Source: Antedon mediterranea
Lineage: Eukaryota; Echinodermata; Crinoidea; Comatulida; Antedonidae
NCBI RefSeq assembly: GCF_964355755.1
Contig: NC_092677.1
Coordinates: 19,316,101 to 19,380,100 of the forward strand
Direction of reading: 5' to 3'
Length of the DNA: 64,000 nt
Part shown: piece by piece, positions 56,696 through 64,000 of the stretch
How the letters are laid out: every line of letters begins with the position of its first letter
Position numbering within the stretch: the first letter of the stretch is position 1
Translations under genes and position numbers: made by a program
The notes under the pieces: model-generated
What the model saw: only the letters and a program-made list of their open reading frames with translations
Database searches by the model: none
What the model was told of the DNA's origin: nothing

Positions 56696-57469
56696 CTATA
56701 GAGTAACGATAAATACAATAGAAAATAAAATATTTTAAGATGAGACTAAAAAAATCCAATTATCCATTAAAACAATCTTATCTAGCAAATTGCAGAAATT
56801 ATCCAGTATGAATACTGATAGTGTTCATTCGTTGTAGAGGTAAACGATGGACCATTTTAATCAATAAAAAACAATAAATAAATAAAATAATAAACAAGAA
56901 TATTTACCGGTTGACCAAAACAAAATTGAAGTAATGTCCTGTAACCGATTTTAAAAGATCGCGGAGATCTTTCAGTAATGGTGGCCACGGTAAAGCTGGT
57001 ACTGTATTGCCTGAATATTTGTAAGTTAAGCCCGAATCGCCAAACGAAACCTGCAGAGGGGAAACCATACAAAGAAAGTCATTTATTATTTGGCGAGATG
57101 TAAATAAAGAAAAACAAAGGAAACGATATACAAGTAATTAACAAGTCATTAATACAAAACCACGGATAAACACATAATGGAACTAACCTGTTTTCTAGGA
57201 ATATTAAACCACTTTCCGTACACTTTCACCTTTGCAAGATCACCGGTAAAATAGTCAATCTCTTCCTCACATTTTTTAAACAATGTATCGGCTGCTCCTT
57301 TATCAAGAAGTTGAAGGTAATCACAGTCTAAATTTTCCCCTATTATCTTTTGCACCGATAACTTATCAGGGGGTAGCAATTGATGTTCTGAATTGAATAA
57401 ACGTCCTCCATTATCGTTTTTGTCAACACCATCTTCAACTAGCCGCATTATCATTACCAACCTCCTCAA
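56399..57469 (-). CDS. ALKBH2: ALKBH2-type DNA dioxygenase, three exons, frame break in last exon
   Basis: ALKBH2 removes methyl and etheno groups from bases in DNA, using Fe(II) and 2-oxoglutarate, in the nucleus. Exon a (to 57188): CDYLQLLDKGAADTLFKKCE ... KVKVYGKWFNIPRKQ, donor GTTAGT. Exon b (57050-56908): VSFGDSGLTYKYSGNTVPAL ... GHYFNFVLVN. Exon c (56695-56399): SDYIGEHKDDEKDM, with the HxD iron ligands, PIASVSLGQTRMF, then HGTLLMMNYPTNEYWYHSLS with the second iron His, and LPRINLTFR with the 2-oxoglutarate Arg. All splice borders are AG/GT and phases fit. In exon c a one-base shift at about 56536 puts a TAA at 56533-56535 before the second His. The N-terminus either continues from the PC4-like frame or starts at ATG 57454. 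Confidence 0.88.
56908..57050 (-). CDS. ALKBH2: ALKBH2-like exon b
   Basis: 143 nt between CTGCAG and GTAAAT. It encodes the segment SGLTYKYSGNTVPALPWPPL ... FNFVLVN, equivalent to human GLTYTFSGLTLSPKPWIPVL ... FNFVLINRY. Confidence 0.9.
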
Positions 57470-57854
57470 TCATCTTTTGTATTTCACCATGTTTTTCAAT
57501 TATCTTGAACCACTGACTCTTTGGAAGGTTTACACCTTTTTGACCGGGTTTAAACTTGCTTCCTTCTTTAGACTGATAATAGCGGCGAATACACACAAAT
57601 TGTTCTTCTTTCCAGTTACTAACTACCACATGAAGTATGTCCGAAAGTGGGATTCTTACTGCCTCCACCATGTTAATGTCTCTTTGTAAGTCTTCCAGTG
57701 ACTGGAGAATTAAATCGATATTGTTAAAAAGTTTTTGCCACAGCAGAACGGGTAAATTAACACCTAGAGGTCCAGGTTTGAAGGCACCATATTCTTCCAT
57801 TATTATAACTGTATCTACACAACTCCCTTGCGAAAAATGTATACTTCCAGACAT
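57435..57854 (-). CDS. protein with two PC4-like ssDNA-binding domains, 5' to ALKBH2 exons
   Basis: A 139-codon frame. PC4 (SUB1/p15) binds single-stranded or unwound DNA and acts in transcription and genome protection. Domain 1 (about residues 5-55): SCVDTVIIMEEYGAFKPGPL then GVNLPVLLWQKL. Domain 2 (about 65-130): VRIPLSDILHVVVSNWKEEQ, FVCIRRYYQSKEGSKFKPGQ, KGVNLPKSQWFKI. Both share the PC4 signature Y-x(n)-KPG-x2-G(I/V)xL-x3-xW. Domain 1 lacks the first strands, which could lie in an upstream exon: two AG acceptors with pyrimidine tracts occur at about 57863-57895. The frame stops at 57435, while the ALKBH2 frame (+1) is open across this point, so one base change would join them. No intron separates the two. 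Confidence 0.8.
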   Translation of the reverse strand: MSGSIHFSQGSCVDTVIIMEEYGAFKPGPLGVNLPVLLWQKLFNNIDLILQSLEDLQRDINMVEAVRIPLSDILHVVVSNWKEEQFVCIRRYYQSKEGSKFKPGQKGVNLPKSQWFKIIEKHGEIQKMIEEVGNDNAAS

Positions 57855-57921
57855 AGTGAAATACTGTAAAGAGATACTCTACGCAAAAATAGACAAAACA
57901 ACTGGAAAAGTAAAAGAATAA

Positions 57922-60410
57922 TCGAGTCACTTTCTTACACCTTCTTAAATCATAAATAAAGTAATGACGTCACTCACCACGTACCAGAACCTCGCGCCGA
58001 AAATTAATAATTAAAATTGACCATCAAAAATAATAACAAAGGTCAGAACGGAAATCCGAAATAATTAGATTAATTAATCTCCAACAAAGAAAAAAATAAT
58101 AATTAGGTTAAAAAACAAGGAAATACCGAATTATGAACCATTGCAAAACACCATCAAAATATAAATAAATATATTAATAAATAACACCCCTAAACAAAGA
58201 AAGACCTTCATTAATTAAGAATAATTTAATTATTACAAAACCAGGAAAAGAATGACCTTCATTAATGAAGAATAATTTAATTATTACAATAACAGGAAAT
58301 TTAAAAATTAACTTAATTTATTAATTATGAAAACACTCCAAGGTCAACATTGGGCTGGTCTCCCTTATGTTCTAATTTTACTATTTTGTTATTTTTTTTT
58401 AAATTTTCGTTTGTTTTATTTGTTTGCGATTTGTTCAGTGGTGAATATGGCACACTTATAAATGAACAAATTGCTTTAATGATATACCTGAAATTAATAA
58501 GATGACATTAAACATACAAATATACAATTTAAATTAACCACACAACGTAAATGTTCTTGATTGATTTATTTTGTTAACGGTGTTCAATGCTTAAAGTGTA
58601 TTTCCTGGCTTATTTTGACCACCATCCATATTTTTATTTATAAATGTCTCTTTAAGAAAAATTTTTTCTGGAAAAATATTATGAAATAGACAAACAACAA
58701 ACAAGGCGTCTCAGCCTCTATTATTTATATCAAAATATTCTAGCGGGGCGGATCCAGGGGCAGCAATTATTGCTTTGAGCTACCCTTTTTGAAAGCTAAG
58801 ATATATATTGAGTTCATATTTTCTTAAGACACAACGCCTTACAATGTTTAAATCACTGCTGCACAAAAGAGAACGCCCACCATGGTCAGACAATTCCATA
58901 AATTCATTATGGTTATGGACATGTCATCGTCAAATTACTGTATTATTGCGCGAATCAAGCAACACCCGCGCACAAGCCACCGCATACCGCTCCCACTAAC
59001 CTCACCAACTTTTACTGACCCCCACTTGGAAAATCGTTCCAAAGCCGCTGCTATTCAATGCTGCATTTCAATCTTACACCGGCCATTGTGGACAACAGGG
59101 GAGGTTGCGTAGTTACGTGACGTACTTTTATTACTGTTATTTTTTGTTTTTTAAGTGTTTATCCTTAAAATTCAGGAAAGTGCTATAGCCTATCATGCGG
59201 TCCATCAAGAAACACAGTGTGCCAAATATGAGCACTTACCATTTAGCGGTTTCGGAGAAAAAATTACGCGACTAATTTAGTAGCATTAATAATAATAATA
59301 GATATGAATACAATTTATTTACAAACTTTTAAACATTAGAAACAAATACAAATCTTTTTATGGAGTCACAGAGGTACAAAATGAGGTGCATAAATTATGC
59401 TATTTTAAAAAAAAGTTTTATTAACGATTTTGGGCCAAAACAGAGATGTCTTTTATAAACATCATTGGAACAAGAAATGTACTAATTGATTGTATACCGT
59501 ACGTACCTTTGCAGCATTTATTTATAAACAAAATAATGTAGTGGCAGAGGCTAAAATCACAAGGAATTCTATTCAAAATGAATATGATATTCTCTATAAA
59601 AGAGAGAAATGAAAAACAAATGAGAAAATATAAATAATAGCATTTTATCAATTTAAAAATGTTGATTTTGAAATAAGTGTATGATAGAACAAGTTTAAAA
59701 ATGTCTTTATGACGATCGGTAAAAATGTTATTGCTGTACGGTAAACATAGCTTTTGATTTGTATAGTTTACATTTACTTATATGTATTTGAGGCCTAATT
59801 CTCTTTTTACAAAAGATGCCAAATGTGATGCAATCAACAGCCAAAATGTTTGCCGATGACACAAACAATATAGAGAAATATTAAATCACCTAGTGATTGT
59901 AATATCTTAACGCCTTGCACTTGCAGCATGATCATCTCTTTTGGTTACCGTATTCAATTCCAACTATAATGTGCTGTTGTTCTAAGATTCCATTTTCTTA
60001 AATGAAGTGCCAGTGCAAAATGACAACTATTTCCAATAACATGAAACCTGCAAAATTACACGTACGTACAAGAAATTTGCAAACGACAAATGAACGAATT
60101 TGGAATCGATGATCAAAAGATGTTTTAATTTTCATTTTTCCCCCGTGAATTGATTTATGTTTACCGTTAACATTCATTGACAATGTTGACATTCAAATGC
60201 ATATATAAACCAACTGTATGTTTATACAGTACTCACCACTCACTACCCAGATTTATTCAGGAAGGGGTTGGGGAGACGTCTTATTATGATACCTCACAAA
60301 AACAGTGTAGTTTCAGATGGAATCATACAGTGACATCATTGTCTATAGACTAGGCCTACATCGTATGACAAAATTAACATCGATCACAATTCCTTCTTTG
60401 GTACAGTAGT
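57922..60410. other. intergenic stretch, no gene supported
   Basis: A roughly 60-bp piece containing GACCTTCATTAAT.AAGAATAATTTAATTATTAC is tandemly doubled (about 58203-58300). 58745-59110 is less AT-rich with frames that match nothing I know. The rest is AT-rich. A promoter for the PC4-ALKBH2 locus should lie around 57.9-58.2 kb but no clear element is visible. Confidence 0.45.
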
Positions 60411-61137
60411 AGGCCTGTCACGATAAATATGGTCCGGGGCCAAAATCGGTCCGGCCGGACCAGTTTTGGCTCTAAAGATGTGGCCAAAACTATAAATACT
60501 ATAAATAAATGTATTTTATCTAAAAACATGACTTAGGTGTTCACTCATATTTCGGCCTGCCACACACTCACCCGAACGGGTATATGAGACGCTGATATTG
60601 CCAGCTAGATTTTATTTATGATTGAGGCCTTTTTCCTTCCTCAGCCCGGGCCTCAGCCTAATCAATATTGGATAATTGTTTTATAATAATTGTATTGAAT
60701 TGAAATATTGATTGATTAACCATAAATAATTAATCAATTAAATTGTTTTTAACATCATGGGGAAACGAAGATGTTAAAAAAGAACAAAATGGATTAAAAA
60801 CAGGCAGAGATACATATTGTATACAAAAAGCCTAACAATTAGTACTAATTATTGATGAGTTACTACTAATAATGATAATAAAAAAAACAGGCTTAATTTA
60901 TAATATTAAAATAACAAATAAAACCTCGTAGTTTTCAATATAATGACTAATCATGGCCTTTTTTTTAATGATATATACATTATGACTCATTTTGCGCACC
61001 ATATATTTGTCAGACCGGACCATATTTGGCGGCCAAAAACAGTCCTACTGCCCGGACCGATTTTATCCAGGCCGGACCAGTTTTGGCGGCCAAAATTGGT
61101 CCGGCCGGACAGGTTTTGGCAGCCATAAATGGGGTGC

Positions 61138-62212
61138 CTCGAAAACAGAGACCAGAGACCCGAGACCCAGGGTCTCTGTTTTCGAGAAAATCTCGAAAAC
61201 AGAGACCCCCACTAAAACGTCTCAATATTACGTAATATAGGGGGTCTCTGTTTTCGAGTTCTCGAAAACAGAGACCCCTTATATAACGTAATATTGACTT
61301 AATATTGAGACGTTTTAGTGGGGGTCTCTGTTTTCGAGAAAATCTCGAAAACAGAGACCCCCTATATAACGTAATATTGACTTAATATTGAGACGTTTTA
61401 GTGGGGGTCTCTGTTTTCGAGTTTTTCTCGAAAACAGAGACCTCCTATATAACGTAATATTGAGACGTTTTAGTGGGGGTCTCTGTTTTCGAGTTTTTCT
61501 CGAAAACAGAGACCCAACTAAAACGTTTTAATATTACATTATATAGGGGGTCTCTGTTTTCGAGAAAAACTCGAAAACAGAGACGTGACCCCCACTAAAA
61601 CGTCTCAATATTACGTTATATAGGAGGTCTCTGTTTTCGAGAAAAACTCGAAAACAGAGACCCCCACTAAAACGTCTCAATATTACGTTATATAGGAGGT
61701 CTCTGTTTTCGAGAAAAACTCGAAAACAGAGACCCCCACTAAAACGTCTCAATATTAAGTCAATATTACGTTATATAGGGGGTCTCTGTTTTCGAGAAAA
61801 TCTCGAAAACAGAGACCCCCACTAAAACGTCTCAATATTAAGTCAATATTACGTTATAATATACGTCCTTATATAAGGTAATATTGACTTAATATTGAAA
61901 CGTTTTAGTGGGGGTCTCTGTTTTCGAGTTTTTCTCGAAAACAGAGACTCCCTATATAACGTAATATTGAAACGTTTTAGTGGGGGTCTCTGTTTTCGAG
62001 TTTTTCTCAAAAACAGAGACCCCACTAAAACGTTTTAATATTACATTATATAGGGGGTCTCTGTTTTCGAGTTTTTCTAGAAAACAGAGACCCCCACTAA
62101 AACGTCTCAATATTAAGTCAATATTACGTTATATAGGGGGTCTCTGTTTTCGACCCCCACTAAAACGTCTCAATATTGAGGGTCTCTTTTTTCGAGATTT
62201 CCCGAGACCCCC
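61138..62212. repeat. array of alternating inverted repeats
   Basis: About two dozen copies of TCTCTGTTTTCGAG alternate in orientation: pairs face each other around AAAA or TTTT spacers (GGTCTCTGTTTTCGAG then AAAA then CTCGAAAACAGAGACC), separated by CCCACTAAAACGTCTCAATA and TTACGTTATATAGG. The separators are also inverted from pair to pair. Almost every base can be in a hairpin. Confidence 0.92.
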
Positions 62213-62740
62213 TAATATAATCCCTGTTTTAAGAGTGTTGCAAATACCGTACCCACCAACGAGCTTGGTCATAAATGATTAAAACCCAACTTTTATCGCA
62301 AAAACCGTGAATTTATGTTGATTTATTTATCAATTTATGTTTTTTTTTTAATTCATTTCTTTTTTAAGGCTCGCCCAACACAATATATTTGTCTTCATCC
62401 AGTCTGCCTCAAAGTCTGACCTCATATCATTTTGTTATTGCATTGTACGTTATTATCTTTTATGCTTGTAAATAAATGTTACGAAACTAGTGTCAGCTTT
62501 TGAAATAATCTCCCGCTTTTTAGCTTCTAAAAGGCACAGCATGCATTTATACATCTTACTTCTAGAGCGTCGACCTTATTAAAAAATGACAGTCTTTTCA
62601 CACGCGTTCAAGAATTCATCAATCTCTTCTTATCGTTGCGGCATGTTCTTTGATCGGCATATCAGTTACCGTTTATTCGCCGAATATACCTCGCACGTTT
62701 GGAAATGATAAATGATGTCTCAACACAAATATTCGTCGTG
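62213..62740. other. unique interior of fold-back element
   Basis: No frame or motif recognised. Confidence 0.5.
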
Positions 62741-63338
62741 CCTCGTTTTAGTGGGGGTCTCTTATACCCCCTATATAACGTAATATTGACTTAATATTGA
62801 GACGTTTTAGTGGGGGTCTCTGTTTTCGAGATTTTCTCGAAAGCAGAGACCCTGGGTCTCGGGTCTCTGGTCTCTGTTTTCGAGACACCCGCCATAAATG
62901 GTCCCCCGGACTGATTTTGGCAGCCAAAACTGGTCCGCCGAACCGATTTTGGCCCGGACTGATTTTGGTGTGACAGGCCTATCACACAACACAAGTTGTC
63001 TTCCATATTGCATTATTATAAGCCAACAAAACTAGGCCTATCTATTAGGAATTGCAATTGAAATTCCGCTCACTAGGGCCTCTAGACGAATACAAAGATA
63101 CAGTAATCAGTTACAATTAATTAGATCATACATAATAGACATTAGGCCTACTATTTCAGACCATGGAGGAATAGTCAATTGACCATGATGAGGTAAACAG
63201 ACGGTCTGATATTAGTGACGTAATGAACTGTTTATTATTAATGAGTGTTATTCAACGTGTATATGGGGGAAAATTTTGCATCGATTCAAAATTATGTTCC
63301 CGCCGTGTTTCTGAATTCACTGCTGCCGTGTGAATTAC

Positions 63339-63362
63339 GGAACGCCGTTACTGCCTTCTTCA
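63339..63362. repeat. inverted repeat, left copy
   Basis: CGGAACGCCGTTACTGCCTT (63340 on) is mirrored at about 63907-63931, flanking a LINE fragment. Confidence 0.8.
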
Positions 63363-63364
63363 AG

Positions 63365-63820
63365 TCAAGTCAAGTATCATTTATTATCATTTGTTTTAAG
63401 AAAAAACATAGAAATTCTGTTTGCTCTGTTGGCGGAGCATAATATCCAACGGACACAACACGAACTCAAAAACAAAAACATTACAAAAAAGTGTCTACAT
63501 TATGTTTAAGGCTCTAATAGGTCCTGGAAAGAAACTATATTTGTAAATCATGCCTTATTGGCCTTAATAGAACGAAATCGCCGACCTCTGTGCATCAACT
63601 GGAACATACTAGAGGCCGGATGAAATTGATCATCTTTGATAGCCACTGCCGGCCTTTTTCAGAAGACGATCCGAAAATATGTTCTCCAAAGGCAGTTGTG
63701 CAGATCATTTGAAATATAAATACCCAAGAATTTAAATTCTTCTACAAACTCAACTGATATACCATTAATAAATATTGGATATTTGACAGTAGTCACAATT
63801 TCTCATTTGACCCGATGTCA
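63365..63820 (-). mobile_element. LINE 3'-end fragment
   Basis: On the minus strand broken frames contain EFKYLGIYI-like and MHRGRRFRSIKANKA-like pieces of the RT C-terminal region. The 3' end is AATAAATGATACTTGACTTGAC. It is 5'-truncated. Clade uncertain. Confidence 0.55.
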
Positions 63821-63906
63821 AGGGTCATATTTGTTGAGACGTGAAATAGGGCCGAAAAGTAAAAGCACTGAATGATGAAAGCACCGAACGTAATGGTCAA
63901 AAAGCC

Positions 63907-63931
63907 GAAGAAGGCAGTAACGGCGTTCCAT
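63907..63931. repeat. inverted repeat, right copy
   Basis: AGAAGGCAGTAACGGCGTTCC, the mirror of 63339-63362. Confidence 0.8.
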
Positions 63932-64000
63932 AGTTCAGGTAGTAATAAAACATGTGCGTTTGTGTGGGGGAGAGAACGAGTATTGTTATATTATATCTTT

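Larger units (their letters stand above)
60411..62980. mobile_element. fold-back DNA transposon with hairpin array
   Basis: The ends AGGCCTGTCACGATAAATAT (60411) and the reverse of 62980 (AGGCCTGTCACACCAAAATC) match for about 70 bp, including GGGCCAAAATCGG and GGACCAGTTTTGGCT. Inner GGTCCGGCCGGACC/CCAAAA motifs repeat at 61012-61135 and 62890-62970. Between lie a hairpin array (61138-62212), unique sequence (62215-62740) and a further inverted block (62745-62890). No transposase is visible. Confidence 0.75.

Noticed and set aside
57439-57457. 19-nt micro-intron joining PC4 and ALKBH2 frames
   Set aside because: GT...AG ends and frame fit, but it is too short for the animal spliceosome; a single-base indel or overlapping frames is simpler.

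Overview
The window is eukaryotic nuclear DNA: AT-rich, intron-containing and mostly non-coding. The two host loci I can support have GT-AG introns and animal-specific domain structure. The rest is transposon relics, satellites and fold-back repeats. Dense GGCCTA/TAGGCC motifs, tRNA-derived SINEs, several non-LTR families, Ty3/gypsy relics and a Polinton (Maverick) relic suggest a marine invertebrate. My best guess is an echinoderm-like deuterostome, inferred from base-level texture and not from a marker gene.

Layout. 0.15-0.5 kb: SINE. 0.7-1.9 kb (minus): broken C2H2 zinc-finger gene of repetitive-element type. 3.4-5.2 kb: short Ty3/gypsy element with both LTRs and target duplication. 5.7-7.3 kb: nested cluster of tRNA-Val(AAC)-derived units interrupted by a LINE fragment. 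9.3-10.7 kb: first copy of a 1.03-kb interspersed element, with a second copy at 28.3-29.3 kb. 11.08-32.35 kb (minus): an ELMO gene, 14 coding exons with phases that join without a break (556 codons). The C-terminal PH-domain exons are not in the window. Its introns carry a 74-bp satellite, a 4.25-kb array of an 80-bp satellite, a gypsy relic and inverted-repeat elements. 34.7-38.4 kb: minisatellite, GGCCTA-rich stretch, 97-bp hairpin satellite, tRNA-like sequence. 38.4-51 kb: three broken non-LTR retrotransposons, all on the minus strand, with a Polinton DNA polymerase B relic between the second and third. 51.4-55.4 kb: large imperfect palindrome whose right arm was split by a Mutator-like element with a 10-bp target duplication. 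56.4-57.85 kb (minus): locus with two PC4-like ssDNA-binding domains directly followed by an ALKBH2-type dioxygenase in three exons, with two frame breaks. 60.4-63.0 kb: fold-back transposon filled with an array of alternating inverted repeats. 63.4-63.8 kb: LINE fragment.

The two host loci do not form a pathway together. ELMO proteins act with DOCK proteins as a Rac exchange factor for engulfment and migration. ALKBH2 repairs alkylated bases in DNA. The most interesting point is the physical joining of PC4 domains to ALKBH2, either as one protein with a frame error or as two overlapping reading frames on one transcript. All calls come from reading the sequence; no searches were run.
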